DNA of 64,000 nt from Magnetospirillum sp902729445 (lineage in GTDB: Bacteria; Pseudomonadota; Alphaproteobacteria; Rhodospirillales; Magnetospirillaceae): NCBI RefSeq assembly GCF_902729445.1, contig NZ_CACVCE010000023.1, positions 186,001 through 250,000 of the forward strand. Direction: 5' to 3'. How positions within the stretch are numbered: position 1 is the first letter of the stretch; every line of letters starts with the position of its first letter. Under the pieces are notes generated by a model. It made no database searches, was not told the origin of the DNA, and saw only the letters and a program-made list of their open reading frames with translations. This document shows, in pieces, positions 16,804 through 25,620 of the stretch. A program made the position numbers and the translations under genes.

Positions 16804-17103
16804 ATGGCGCGTTTCCTCGGTTGGATCGTGGGCTTGCCGCTGGCGGCGCTGATGGCGCTGTTCGCGGTCGCCAACCGGCACGAGGTTCGCCTGGAATTGT
16901 GGCCGCTGCCGTGGTCGGTGGACTTGCCGGTCTATCTGGCGGTGCTGGGCGCCCTGGGCCTGGGTCTGGTGATCGGCCTGGCCGCCGCCTGGCTGTCGGG
17001 CCATGGGGCGCGCCGTGCCGCCCGCCAGCAGCGCCATCGCGCCGAATCGCTGACGCGCCAGATCGAGCAGGCCCAGACCGACCAGGTCAAGCCGGCCGCC
17101 TGA
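16804..17103 (+). CDS. LapA-family (DUF1049) membrane protein
   Basis: This 99-residue protein has two hydrophobic segments (residues 4-22 and 38-62) separated by NRHEVRLELWPLPWSVDLPV, and a basic cytoplasmic end. This is the layout of LapA/DUF1049 proteins, usually encoded after ihfB. In E. coli LapA works with LapB in lipopolysaccharide assembly; whether that holds here is unknown, as no LapB gene is adjacent. It starts 9 bp after ihfB. Confidence 0.82.
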   Translation: MARFLGWIVGLPLAALMALFAVANRHEVRLELWPLPWSVDLPVYLAVLGALGLGLVIGLAAAWLSGHGARRAARQQRHRAESLTRQIEQAQTDQVKPAA

Positions 17104-17127
17104 CCATTTTTCCCCAAGGGAAACACG

Positions 17128-17835
17128 ATGCCCAATCCCGTTTATGTCGCCGTCGATACCACCAACATCAACCAGGCCGTCGCCCTGGCCACCAGCCTCA
17201 AGGGGCTGGTCGGCGGCGTCAAGCTGGGGCTGGAATTCTTCTCGGTCAACGGCCCGGCCGGCATCGAGGCGGTGGCCGGCCTGGGCATGCCGGTGTTCCT
17301 GGACCTCAAGCTGCACGACATCCCCAACACCGTCGCCGGCGCCATGAAGGGCGTCGCCCGGCTGGCGCCCCGGCTGACCACCATCCACGCCTCGGGCGGG
17401 CTGGCGATGATGAAGGCCGCGGTCGATATGGCGCGCGAGGAAGCCGCCCGCGTCGGCCGCCCGGCCGCCAAGGTGCTGGCGGTGACCATCCTGACCAGCA
17501 TCGATCAGGCGGCAATGGCGGCCATCGGTTATGGCGGGTCCGTGCTGGATCAGGTCAAGCGCCTGGCCGATCTGGCGGAACAGGCCGGGATCGACGGGCT
17601 GGTCTGCTCGCCGCACGAAGTAGCCGCCTTGCGCGCCCAGGTGCGCAAGGAAACCGTGCTGGTGGTTCCGGGCATCCGTCCGACCTGGGCCGAAGCCGGC
17701 GACCAGAAGCGCATCATGACGCCGTCGGAAGCCCGCGCCCAAGGCGCCGACATCCTGGTGATCGGCCGCCCCATCACCGGTGCCGCCGATCCGGCCGCCG
17801 CCGCCAGGCGCATCGCCGAGGAACTGGGGGTATGA
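17128..17835 (+). CDS. pyrF: Orotidine 5'-phosphate decarboxylase
   Basis: This 235-residue TIM-barrel enzyme converts OMP to UMP, the last step of pyrimidine synthesis. The catalytic Asp-Lys-xx-Asp motif is seen in LDLKLHDIPNTV (residues ~55-66), with a substrate lysine in VKLGLEFF. VVPGIRP and the phosphate-binding DILVIGRPITGA follow. It starts 24 bp after the lapA-like gene and its stop overlaps the trpF ATG (ATGA). Confidence 0.96.
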   Translation: MPNPVYVAVDTTNINQAVALATSLKGLVGGVKLGLEFFSVNGPAGIEAVAGLGMPVFLDLKLHDIPNTVAGAMKGVARLAPRLTTIHASGGLAMMKAAVDMAREEAARVGRPAAKVLAVTILTSIDQAAMAAIGYGGSVLDQVKRLADLAEQAGIDGLVCSPHEVAALRAQVRKETVLVVPGIRPTWAEAGDQKRIMTPSEARAQGADILVIGRPITGAADPAAAARRIAEELGV

Positions 17836-18470
17836 GCACCGAGGTCAAGATCTGCGGACTGACCGACGCCGACACTGTCGATGCCGCCCTGGAAGCCGGC
17901 GCAGACTATCTGGGCCTGGTGTTCTTCGCCAAAAGCCCGCGCGCCATCGAGCCCGATGCGGCCGCGGAAATCCTGCAATTCGCCGATGACGTCATCAAGG
18001 TCGGACTGTTCGTCGATCCCGACGATGCCCTGCTGGACCGGGTGCTGTCGACGGTGCGTCTGGACCTGTTGCAGTTCCACGGCGACGAAAGCCCCGAACG
18101 CATCGAGCAGGTACGGCTTGATTTCGGTCTGCCGGTGATGAAGGTGATCCCGGTGTCCGGTGCTGCCGACCTGGAACGGGCCGAATTGTTCGTGCCGGTG
18201 GCCGATCGTCTGCTGTTCGACGCCAAGCCGCCGAAGGGGTCGGACCTGCCGGGCGGCAACGCCGTCAGCTTCGACTGGACCATCCTTCAGGGTTTCAAGT
18301 GCCGGCTGCCGTGGATGCTGGCCGGCGGGCTGACCCCGGCCAATGTCGCCCAGGCGATCCGCATCAGCGGGGCCAAGGCGGTGGACGTATCGTCCGGGGT
18401 GGAAAGTGCCCCGGGCATCAAGGACCCTGATCTGATCCGCGCCTTCATCCGGGCGGCGAAAGGGTCTTAA
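17832..18470 (+). CDS. trpF: Phosphoribosylanthranilate isomerase
   Basis: This 212-residue TIM-barrel enzyme isomerises phosphoribosylanthranilate in tryptophan synthesis. Motifs are VKICGLTDADTV (with the catalytic Cys), DYLGLVFFAKSPR, LDLLQFHGDESPE and WMLAGGLTPANV, ending KAVDVSSGVESAPGIKD. The start overlaps the pyrF stop by 4 nt. The last 26 bp overlap the 3' end of the convergent diguanylate cyclase gene. trpB, a common next gene, is absent here. Confidence 0.96.
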   Translation: MSTEVKICGLTDADTVDAALEAGADYLGLVFFAKSPRAIEPDAAAEILQFADDVIKVGLFVDPDDALLDRVLSTVRLDLLQFHGDESPERIEQVRLDFGLPVMKVIPVSGAADLERAELFVPVADRLLFDAKPPKGSDLPGGNAVSFDWTILQGFKCRLPWMLAGGLTPANVAQAIRISGAKAVDVSSGVESAPGIKDPDLIRAFIRAAKGS

Positions 18471-19578
18471 CGGTTTCCTCGGTCACCGCCACCAGGCGAT
18501 CGCGGCCGGAATTCTTGGCGGCGTACAGCGCCTGGTCGGCCTGATGCAGCAGGCTCGACAGATCGTGCGCGGTCGCGGTCGACGCGATGCCGATCGATAC
18601 GGTGAAATTGACCGTCTGGTCGCCGGCCAGCTCGATCTGGGCGGTGCGGACGGCGTGCAGCATGCGGTCGGCCAGGTTGGTGCCGCCCTCGACCCCGGTA
18701 TTGTGCAGAAGCACGGCGAATTCCTCGCCGCCCAGCCGGCCGACGGCGTCGTCGGCCCGGGCCGAGGTGGCGACGATGCTGGCCAGGCGCTTCAGCACCT
18801 CGTCGCCGACGGCGTGGCCGTGGGTGTCGTTGACACTTTTGAAGCGGTCGGCATCCAGCATCAGCACGGTCAGCGGCTTGTGGCCGCGATCGGCCATCAT
18901 CCGTTCTCCCGCTTCCAGGAAGGCGCGGCGGTTCAACAGGCCGGTCAGGCTGTCGGTGGTGGCCAGCCGGGTCAGGCGCTGTTCCTTCTCGCGCTGGCGG
19001 GTGATGTCGCGCAGCAGGCCGACATGATAGGTGGTGCCTTCGATTCGATGGGTGCCGACGGTGACCTCGATGGGGAATTCGCTGCCGTCGGCGCGCCGTC
19101 CGATGATCTCGCGGCCGCGTCCCATCAACTGGAACCCGGTGGGGTGCTTTTGCTGCAGATATTGATCATGCTTGGCGGCGACCAGATCGGGCATCAGCCG
19201 GTTGACGGTGCCGCCGATCAGCTCGGTCGCGGGATAGCCGAACATGCGCTCGGCGGCCGGGTTGAATTCCTGGATGAGGCCCTGGCCGTCGATGACGATG
19301 ACGGCGTCGTGCGCCACCTGGATGAAGGCGCGCAGCCGAGCCTCGGAAGCGCGGAACTCGGCGGTCCGGGCAGCGACGCGTTCTTCCAGCATGGCGTTGA
19401 CGGCCGCGCCGCGCCGGGTCCACAGGACCATCGCCGCGCCGCCGCCGGCGATCAGGATGTTGACCAGGGTGCCCAGCAACAAGACGGCGCCGGTGCTCAG
19501 GCCCTCGACGAACAAGATGGTGTCGAGTGCCGCCAGCACCGCCACAGTCGTCGCTATCCACCACGCGGCGTTGCCCAT
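18445..19578 (-). CDS. Membrane PAS-GGDEF diguanylate cyclase
   Basis: This 377-residue protein has two N-terminal membrane segments (about 5-25 and 30-52), a PAS domain (about 80-200, VAHDAVIVIDGQGLIQEFNPAAE) and a GGDEF domain (about 215-375). The active-site motif is GGEEF. An RADD sequence five residues before it is an intact inhibitory I-site, so the enzyme should make cyclic-di-GMP under product inhibition. The ATG at 19578 gives the full membrane region. The gene is monocistronic and convergent on trpF. Confidence 0.92.
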   Translation of the reverse strand: MGNAAWWIATTVAVLAALDTILFVEGLSTGAVLLLGTLVNILIAGGGAAMVLWTRRGAAVNAMLEERVAARTAEFRASEARLRAFIQVAHDAVIVIDGQGLIQEFNPAAERMFGYPATELIGGTVNRLMPDLVAAKHDQYLQQKHPTGFQLMGRGREIIGRRADGSEFPIEVTVGTHRIEGTTYHVGLLRDITRQREKEQRLTRLATTDSLTGLLNRRAFLEAGERMMADRGHKPLTVLMLDADRFKSVNDTHGHAVGDEVLKRLASIVATSARADDAVGRLGGEEFAVLLHNTGVEGGTNLADRMLHAVRTAQIELAGDQTVNFTVSIGIASTATAHDLSSLLHQADQALYAAKNSGRDRLVAVTEETVKTLSPPG

Positions 19579-19631
19579 GATTCCACCCGCTCCTTCACCC
19601 CCCGCCACCATAGCCCCAAAAGGGGCTGGTG

Positions 19632-20918
19632 TCAGGGGGTCGGGCGCCCGGCCACCACGATGGTCAAGGCGTCGGCATCCAGCAGACGTTTGGCGGCGCG
19701 GCGCGTGTCGGCCAGGGTCACCGCCTCGATGAAGCCGTTCCGCCGTTCCAGATAGTCCAGTCCCAGCTTGTCGGTCTGCATGGTCACCATCAGGCCGGCG
19801 ATGGCTGCGGTGGAATCCAGCGACAACGGGAACGAACCGGTCAGATAGGTCTTGGCGTTGGCCAGTTCGGTCTCGGTCGGGCCTTGCTCGGCCATGCTGC
19901 GCCATTCGGCCTTGATCAGGTCCAGCGAGGTGTTGATGCGGGCGTTCTCGGTGGCGACGCCGCCGATGACGATGCCGCCCCGATCGAACGGCATCAGGTA
20001 GGAATAGACCGAATAGGCCAGGCCGCGCTTTTCGCGCACTTCCTCGGTCAGGCGCGACGAGAAGCCGCCGCCGCCCAGGATGTAATTGACCACATAGGCC
20101 GGCCACCAGTCGGGATCGTCGCGCTTGATGCCGGCGGACCCGAACATCGCGACACTTTGCGGGTTGTCCAGGACCACCAGTTCGGTGCGACCGCCGAAGG
20201 CTGCGGCCTCGGGGACGTTGATCGGCGGATGGCGGGCCGGCAGCGAGGCGAAGGTGCGGTCGAGCAGCGGCCCCAGCTCGGCCGGGGTAATATCGCCGGA
20301 CACGCCGATCACCATGCCCTCGCGGGAAAGCCAGGTCTTGGCGAAGGACTTCAGCTCGGCGGTGGTGATGGCCTTGATGCTGGCGGCGTCGCCCTTCAGC
20401 GGGCGGCCATAGGGGTGATCGGGGAAGGCGGCGCGGTACCACGCCTTCGAGGCCTGCGCCTCGGGGCTTTGCTGCTCGCGGGCCAGGCCGGCCAGGATCT
20501 GGCCGCGGATGCGTTCCACCGGCTCCTTGTCGAAGCGGGGCTGGGTCATGGCCAGGCGCAACAGCTCGAAGGCGGTGTCGCGGTGCTCGGTGAGGGTCTT
20601 CAGATGGCCGCGCAGGCGGTCCTTGCCGGCATCGAAGCCCAGGCTGATGGCCAGATCCTCCAGCTTGCCCTGGAAGGCCTGGGAATCATAGGGGCCAGCC
20701 CCTTCGTCCAGCAGGGCGCTCATCATGTGGGCGGTGCCGGGCTTGGCGTCGATGGCGGCGCCGCCGGCAAAGGCGATTTCGACCGCCAGGATCGGGTTGG
20801 CATGGTCCTGGACCAGCCAGGCCTCGATACCGCCGGGGCTGACCACCCGTTCGACGGTGACGGCGTAGGCCGGCCAGGCCGTCAGCAGGGCCAGGACGAC
20901 AAGCAGACGGCGGATCAT
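19632..20918 (-). CDS. M16-family peptidase-like protein lacking the zinc motif
   Basis: This 428-residue protein has a signal peptide (MIRRLLVVLALLTAWPAYA) and the M16 (pitrilysin) fold. At the position of the HxxEH zinc motif it reads HMMSALLDEG, so it should not bind catalytic zinc. The substrate-binding region GGGGFSSRLTEEVREKRGLAYSVYS is well kept. In such pairs the inactive subunit forms a heterodimer with the active one. Its ATG overlaps the stop of the active partner (ATGA), so the two are co-translated. It is probably periplasmic. Confidence 0.88.
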   Translation of the reverse strand: MIRRLLVVLALLTAWPAYAVTVERVVSPGGIEAWLVQDHANPILAVEIAFAGGAAIDAKPGTAHMMSALLDEGAGPYDSQAFQGKLEDLAISLGFDAGKDRLRGHLKTLTEHRDTAFELLRLAMTQPRFDKEPVERIRGQILAGLAREQQSPEAQASKAWYRAAFPDHPYGRPLKGDAASIKAITTAELKSFAKTWLSREGMVIGVSGDITPAELGPLLDRTFASLPARHPPINVPEAAAFGGRTELVVLDNPQSVAMFGSAGIKRDDPDWWPAYVVNYILGGGGFSSRLTEEVREKRGLAYSVYSYLMPFDRGGIVIGGVATENARINTSLDLIKAEWRSMAEQGPTETELANAKTYLTGSFPLSLDSTAAIAGLMVTMQTDKLGLDYLERRNGFIEAVTLADTRRAAKRLLDADALTIVVAGRPTP

Positions 20919-22264
20919 CGGCGGGTCTCCTGCTGGGCGGGCAACAACAGGCCGGTGACCGAGGCGCGTTCGTCCAGCACGGCGCGCGCGGCTTGCGACA
21001 CCTGCTCGGGCGTGACGGCGGCGATGCGTTCGGGCCAGGCCTCGACATCGGCGACCGACTGGCCGGTGGTCAGCGCCTCGCCCAGCACGCGCGCCGCGGT
21101 ATGCAGGCTGTCGCGGGCGAAGGTGATTCCGGCCTTCAGGCGGGCTTGCGCACGGGTGACCTCGGGGGCGGTGACGCCGTCCTTGGCGACGCGGGCGATC
21201 TCGGCCAGCACCGCCGTTTCCAGCTTGTCCATGCCTACTCCCGGGCGCGGGCTGGCGCTGATGCCGAAGCTGCCCCAATCCAGCGCTTCGGCCTCGTACC
21301 AGGCGCCGGCCGAGGCGGCCAGGCCCTGCTCGACCACCAACGATTTGTAAAGCCGGCTGGTGGCGCCGCCCCCCAGGACCTCGGCCAGAATCTGCAGGGC
21401 ATAGGGCCGGGTCTTGTCGGTGGCGCTGGCATAGCTGGGGGCGACATGCTGGCGCATCCAGCTGGGCTGGCGGACGCGGGCGTCGCGGAGTTCGATGCGG
21501 CGGGCGCCTGCCTGCGGCGGTTCGGCGGCGCGGAGGCGGGGCTCGAGTGTCTCGGGCTTCAGGGGGGCGTAATATTTGTCGGCCAGCGCCTTGACCTGTT
21601 CCGGCACCACGTCGCCGGCGACGATCAGGATGGCGTTGTTGGGGGCGTACCAGCGCCGATAGAAGGCCAGCGCGTCCTCGCGGGTCAGCCCGGCCAGCTC
21701 GGCCGGCCAGCCGATGACCGGGCGGCGATAGGGATGGGTCAGGTAAAGCGCCGCTTCCATCCGCTCGTGCAGCAGGGCGGACGGGTTGTTGTCGGTCCGC
21801 GAGCTGCGTTCTTCCTGCACCACCTTCAGCTCGGAGCGGACATGGGCATCGTCCAGGGTCAGGTTGCGCATGCGGTCGGCTTCCATGCGCATCACCATTT
21901 CCAGGCGGTCGGCGGCGATGTTCTGGAAATAGGCGGTGTAGTCCGACGAGGTGAAGGCGTTGTCGCGCCCGCCGTTCCTGGCGACGATCTTCGAGAACTC
22001 GCCAGGGGCGATGTCCGGCGTGCCCTTGAACATCAGATGTTCCAGGAAGTGGGCGATGCCCGACTTGCCGGCCGGTTCGTCGGCGGCGCCGACCTTGTAC
22101 CACACCATATGGCTGACGATGGGGGCGCGGTGGTTTTCCACCACCACCACCTGCATGCCGTTGGCCAATTGGTAGGTGGTGGGATCGAAGATGGCGGCGG
22201 TGGCCGCCACCGGCACCAGCGCGGTCAGCAGGGCCGCCGCGCGGGCAATGGCCAGAAACCTCAT
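20915..22264 (-). CDS. M16-family zinc metallopeptidase (active subunit)
   Basis: This 449-residue protein has a signal peptide (about 24 residues, ending VAATAA) and the intact zinc motif HFLEH in GIAHFLEHLMFKGT near residue 75. The distal glutamate follows in the DNAFTSSDYTAYFQ region. It degrades peptides in the periplasm, with its downstream partner as the non-catalytic half. The ATG at 22264 is preferred to an in-frame TTG one codon upstream because GGAGG is 4 nt before the ATG. A strong hairpin lies 26 bp upstream. Confidence 0.92.
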   Translation of the reverse strand: MRFLAIARAAALLTALVPVAATAAIFDPTTYQLANGMQVVVVENHRAPIVSHMVWYKVGAADEPAGKSGIAHFLEHLMFKGTPDIAPGEFSKIVARNGGRDNAFTSSDYTAYFQNIAADRLEMVMRMEADRMRNLTLDDAHVRSELKVVQEERSSRTDNNPSALLHERMEAALYLTHPYRRPVIGWPAELAGLTREDALAFYRRWYAPNNAILIVAGDVVPEQVKALADKYYAPLKPETLEPRLRAAEPPQAGARRIELRDARVRQPSWMRQHVAPSYASATDKTRPYALQILAEVLGGGATSRLYKSLVVEQGLAASAGAWYEAEALDWGSFGISASPRPGVGMDKLETAVLAEIARVAKDGVTAPEVTRAQARLKAGITFARDSLHTAARVLGEALTTGQSVADVEAWPERIAAVTPEQVSQAARAVLDERASVTGLLLPAQQETRR

Positions 22265-22289
22265 CAATCCTCCGCATCACATCCTGGTC

Positions 22290-22315
22290 CGCTTGCCCCG
22301 GATATGGGGCAAGCG
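22290..22315. repeat. Perfect inverted repeat between ABM-like gene and M16 operon
   Basis: CGCTTGCCCC (22290-22299) and GGGGCAAGCG (22306-22315) form a perfect 10-bp stem with a 6-nt loop. No T run follows on the minus strand, so it is not a clear terminator. It lies in the 5' region of the M16 operon. Confidence 0.6.
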
Positions 22316-22352
22316 TCAAGGACAGGCAAGGGTACGCGCTTTTTGTCCAGGC

Positions 22353-22796
22353 TCAAGCGGCGAACTGGCTTTTGGCGGCGCGCGCCTTGGCGGCGTCCTC
22401 GGCGGAATAGGCGGCTCCCTGCCACAGCAGGTGATAGCCGGTTTCCTCGTTGCCGTTCTCGCACAGCGCCAGCACGTCCTTGAACAGCGGCTGGAAGGTC
22501 TCGGACCGATGCGAGGCCTCGTGCTCGGCGAAGCTTCGCCAGAAGGTGACGATCAGCGCCTCGCGGTCCTTCAGCGGGCTTTCCACCGCCTGGCCGACGG
22601 TCGAGCCCTCGTTCGAGATGAAGCCGGCATTCAGGCACACGAAGCCGCCGATGAAGCCGGTTTCGGAATGGAAGGTCTTGACGTTCTCGCACAGCAGCGC
22701 GACCCGCTCCTGCAGGTCGTCGACGTCGAAGCCGTCCTTCAAGATGACGCGGTTGACGGTGATGACGCCGTCGGACGGAAAGCCGGAAATCAACAT
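22353..22796 (-). CDS. Antibiotic biosynthesis monooxygenase (ABM)-like protein
   Basis: This 147-residue protein contains an ABM-type ferredoxin-like fold at about residues 10-110: INRVILKDGFDVDDLQ at the start, FIGGFVCLNA in the middle and EALIVTFWRSFAEHEASHRS towards the end. Family members include small oxygenases and stress-related proteins without known substrate. The ATG at 22796 follows GAGGCTCTCC. It stands alone, divergent from the TPR gene. Confidence 0.65.
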   Translation of the reverse strand: MLISGFPSDGVITVNRVILKDGFDVDDLQERVALLCENVKTFHSETGFIGGFVCLNAGFISNEGSTVGQAVESPLKDREALIVTFWRSFAEHEASHRSETFQPLFKDVLALCENGNEETGYHLLWQGAAYSAEDAAKARAAKSQFAA

Positions 22797-22932
22797 GGAG
22801 AGCCTCGTTTCAAAAGTGAACTCTAATATACATAACGCACTAAGACGCATTATCAAGATGCGAGAATGATCTGCCCCTTGCGTCGCGGACGCTTGCGGTC
22901 GAAAATGCGGCGAACTCTCCGGGGGGAAGCGT

Positions 22933-24324
22933 TTGACCAAGCCGACACGGGCCTCGATACAATTGGAAGCAGGGCGCGCCCTGGCCGATGGCGCCAGGGC
23001 CTGGTCGGACGGCGACGTCGATGCGGCGGTCAGCGGGTTCTCGCGCGCGGCTCTGCTGAATCCGGGCATGCCGCTGGCCCACATGAATCTGGGGGTGGCG
23101 CTGCGCCGGCAGGGCAAGGTGGTGGCGGCGCTGGCGTCGTACCGCCGGGCCTTGGCCCTGGGCGGTGCCGATCCCGCGCTTCATTCCAACATGGGCAACG
23201 CGCTGCGCGAGGCCGGCGAGTTGATCGAGGCGGAAGGCTTCCTGCGCCAGGCGGCGGCGGCCCAGCCCGAGAACGCGTCCTTCGCCTATAATCTGGCGCT
23301 GCTGCTGCGCGACCGCCGCCAGCATGCCGAGGCGCGGGCGATTTTCGCCAAGCTGGTGGCCGACCATCCCGACAGCGGCGATTATGCGTGGGACTTGGCG
23401 CTGTCGGACCTTTATCTGCAAGATTACGAAGCCGGTTTCGCCGGCTACGAGGCACGCTGGCGCCTGGCCCGCTCGCCCGAACGCAAGTTCGAAGGCACAC
23501 GCTGGCTGCCGGGCGCCGACATCACCGGCAAGACGGTGCTGGTCACCGCCGAGCAAGGCTTCGGCGACGCCCTGCAATTCGCCCGTTTCCTGCCGGTGCT
23601 GGCCGGCAAGGGGGCGCGGCTGGTGGTCGAGTGCCAGCCCGAGCTTCTGGACCTGTTCGGGGCCATCGCCGGGGTGAATGCGGTGGTGCCCAAGGGGGCG
23701 CCGCCGCCGGCCTACGATCTGTGGACGCCGATCATGAGCCTGGCTTGGCTGCTGGGCACCACCATGCAGACCATCCCGGTCCAGTTACCCTATCTGCGGC
23801 CGCCGCGCGCCTTGACCAGCCATCTGGGCCGGCCGCCGGGCACGGTGCTCAATGTCGGCCTGATCTGGGCCGGCAAGACCACGCCGCGCGACCGGTCGTG
23901 GCCGTTCGACAAGCTGATGCCCCTGCTGTCCGACCCGCGCGTGGCGGTGTGGAGCCTGCAGATGGGCGAGCGCAGCGCCGATCTGGCGACCCATGGCGCC
24001 AGCGCCCTGGTGCGCGATCTGGCCCCGTTGATCGGCTCGTTCGGCGATACCGCCGCGCTGATGGCCGAACTGGACCTGATCATCACCATCGACACCTCGG
24101 CCGCCCATCTGGCCGGCGCGCTGGGCAAGCCGGTATGGATGCTGCTGCGCTATGTGTCGGATTGGCGCTGGCTGGACGAGGGCGAGGGCAGTGCCTGGTA
24201 CCCGACCATGCGGCTGTTCCGCCAGGCCGATCCCTTCGACTTCGACGGCCCGGTCGCCCGTATGGCCGAGATGCTGAAGACCGTGGCCGACAAGCGGGCG
24301 GGGCAAGCCAAGGCCCCTGCTTGA
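22933..24324 (+). CDS. TPR protein with glycosyltransferase-like C-terminus
   Basis: This 463-residue protein has about four tetratricopeptide repeats (residues 20-150, e.g. PLAHMNLGVALRRQGKVVAA and ALHSNMGNALREAGELIEAE). A C-terminal half with glycosyltransferase-9/GT41-like segments follows: VLVTAEQGFGDALQFARFLP, GLIWAGK and LDLIITIDTSAAHLAGALG. Such proteins are common in Magnetospirillum-type genomes; their targets are unknown. The TTG start follows GGGGGGAAG. Its TGA directly abuts the reverse stop of the phage holin-like gene. Confidence 0.82.
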   Translation: MTKPTRASIQLEAGRALADGARAWSDGDVDAAVSGFSRAALLNPGMPLAHMNLGVALRRQGKVVAALASYRRALALGGADPALHSNMGNALREAGELIEAEGFLRQAAAAQPENASFAYNLALLLRDRRQHAEARAIFAKLVADHPDSGDYAWDLALSDLYLQDYEAGFAGYEARWRLARSPERKFEGTRWLPGADITGKTVLVTAEQGFGDALQFARFLPVLAGKGARLVVECQPELLDLFGAIAGVNAVVPKGAPPPAYDLWTPIMSLAWLLGTTMQTIPVQLPYLRPPRALTSHLGRPPGTVLNVGLIWAGKTTPRDRSWPFDKLMPLLSDPRVAVWSLQMGERSADLATHGASALVRDLAPLIGSFGDTAALMAELDLIITIDTSAAHLAGALGKPVWMLLRYVSDWRWLDEGEGSAWYPTMRLFRQADPFDFDGPVARMAEMLKTVADKRAGQAKAPA

Positions 24325-24825
24325 TCAGGGACGGGGTTGGACAGCCTTGTCCTGGCTTCGCTTGACCACCGCCACCCCCAGCACGCCCAAGGCGATGCCC
24401 CAGATCGGGCTGGTATTGACCAGGGCGGTGATGATGGCCGGCGCCTGGGTCGGCTCGGCGACGATGGCCCAGGCGATGGCGGCCATGGTGGCGGTCCAGG
24501 TGATGGCCACCGCATAGCCGAAGGTCGGCCGCCAGCGGCGGACATACCAATCCTCGGACCGGATTTCGGCACGCAGCGAGGCGTTGACCTGGGCCAGGGC
24601 GGCCCGCGCCTCGATACTGTCCAGTTCGGTCATGCGTTCCAGGTGGCGGTTGGCCTCGGCCACCTGCTCGGGCGTGATGGCGCGGTCGGACAAGGCCTGG
24701 CCGACCTGGGCCAGGGCGGCGGATGCGGTCTTGGCGGCGGGATGGTCAAGGCCGTCCAGGGCCGACCCCACGGCTTTCGCCAGCAGGGGCAGCCCGACCG
24801 AGGCGATCAGGGCGGGAATCATCAT
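24325..24825 (-). CDS. 3TM-type phage holin
   Basis: This 166-residue protein has a short hydrophobic N-terminus and a helical middle (VAEANRHLERMTELDSIEARAALAQVNASLRAE). It is followed by the EDWYVRRWRPTFGYAVA signature and two to three membrane segments, as in the 3TM holin family of phages and gene transfer agents. It would open the inner membrane for lysis. The ATG has GGAG 6 nt upstream. It is the last gene of the phage block and starts 2 bp after the hydrolase gene. Confidence 0.82.
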   Translation of the reverse strand: MMIPALIASVGLPLLAKAVGSALDGLDHPAAKTASAALAQVGQALSDRAITPEQVAEANRHLERMTELDSIEARAALAQVNASLRAEIRSEDWYVRRWRPTFGYAVAITWTATMAAIAWAIVAEPTQAPAIITALVNTSPIWGIALGVLGVAVVKRSQDKAVQPRP

Positions 24826-24827
24826 CG

Positions 24828-25298
24828 TCACTCCACATTGGCGTAGAACAGGAAGGGGCCGATCTCGGCCATGGGGAAGCGTCCCCGGGTCCAGGGCGGC
24901 AACTCGGTCTGGCGGTGCCAGTGGGTGGCGCCGCCGGTGGGGTCGGCAAGGATGCCGGCCATCGCCCGGCGCGCCGTGCGCACCGCGACGCGGAAGGCGC
25001 GGTCCTCCATGGTCACCGTCAACAGGCGGCAGGGCTTGCTCCAGCACGGGAACTGGCCGGGGCGGCGACAGATCTCATTGATGGAATTGCCCCACCAATA
25101 GCGCCCGCCCATGGCTTCGGCATGGCGCAGTCGGTTGACCACCAGGGCGGCCAGGGCTTCCTTGGCCCGCAAGGATTCCGAGCGGGTCTCGCCCCACAGG
25201 GTGCGGGCCAGGACGTCAAGCGACGAGCCGGGTGGTGGCGGCCCCTGGCCCAGATCGGCATCGGGGGTCAGCGCGATATCGACCAGCAAGGCGCTCAT
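24828..25298 (-). CDS. SleB-like cell wall hydrolase (phage endolysin)
   Basis: This 156-residue protein has the hydrolase-2/SleB pattern: LARTLWGETRSESLRAKEALAALVVNRL (with the catalytic Glu), INEICRRPGQFPCW, and THWHRQTELPPW near the end. It should cut peptidoglycan as the lysin of this block. Its ATG overlaps the stop of the 101-residue gene (ATGA), and the holin gene follows. No signal peptide is visible, consistent with holin-dependent release. Confidence 0.85.
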   Translation of the reverse strand: MSALLVDIALTPDADLGQGPPPPGSSLDVLARTLWGETRSESLRAKEALAALVVNRLRHAEAMGGRYWWGNSINEICRRPGQFPCWSKPCRLLTVTMEDRAFRVAVRTARRAMAGILADPTGGATHWHRQTELPPWTRGRFPMAEIGPFLFYANVE

Positions 25299-25600
25299 GG
25301 CCGCCCCCCGCCGTGCTGCACGGCGTCCAGCTTGGCCTCGATGCGCACCAGATGCTCGGTCAGGCGGCGCTCGACATCCTTCAGATAGCCGGTGGTGGCA
25401 TAGCTCTTGGCCACTTCCAGCTTGTAGGCGGACAGCGCCTCGCGCAATTGCGCCAGGCCGACCGCCAGTTTGTCCTCGATCTGGTCGTCGCGGTCGTCGC
25501 AGGTGATGCGGTTGCTCCACATCAGCCAGAACAGCCCGCCCAGCGCCGGCAATTCGACGGCGCTGATCCACCACATCAATTCGGTGCTCCAATGGTCCAT
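25295..25600 (-). CDS. Small phage membrane protein with coiled coil
   Basis: This 101-residue protein has one hydrophobic segment (about residues 5-28, MWWISAVELPALGGLFWLMW) followed by a charged helical region predicted to form a coiled coil (DDQIEDKLAVGLAQLREALSAY... to VRIEAKLDAVQ). No family is recognised. Its place between terminase and lysin, and the N-terminal anchor with a coiled coil, would suit a spanin-like or other lysis role. That is a guess from position and shape only. Confidence 0.6.
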   Translation of the reverse strand: MDHWSTELMWWISAVELPALGGLFWLMWSNRITCDDRDDQIEDKLAVGLAQLREALSAYKLEVAKSYATTGYLKDVERRLTEHLVRIEAKLDAVQHGGGRP

Positions 25601-25620
25601 CGGGGGAAACTCCGTCGGGT

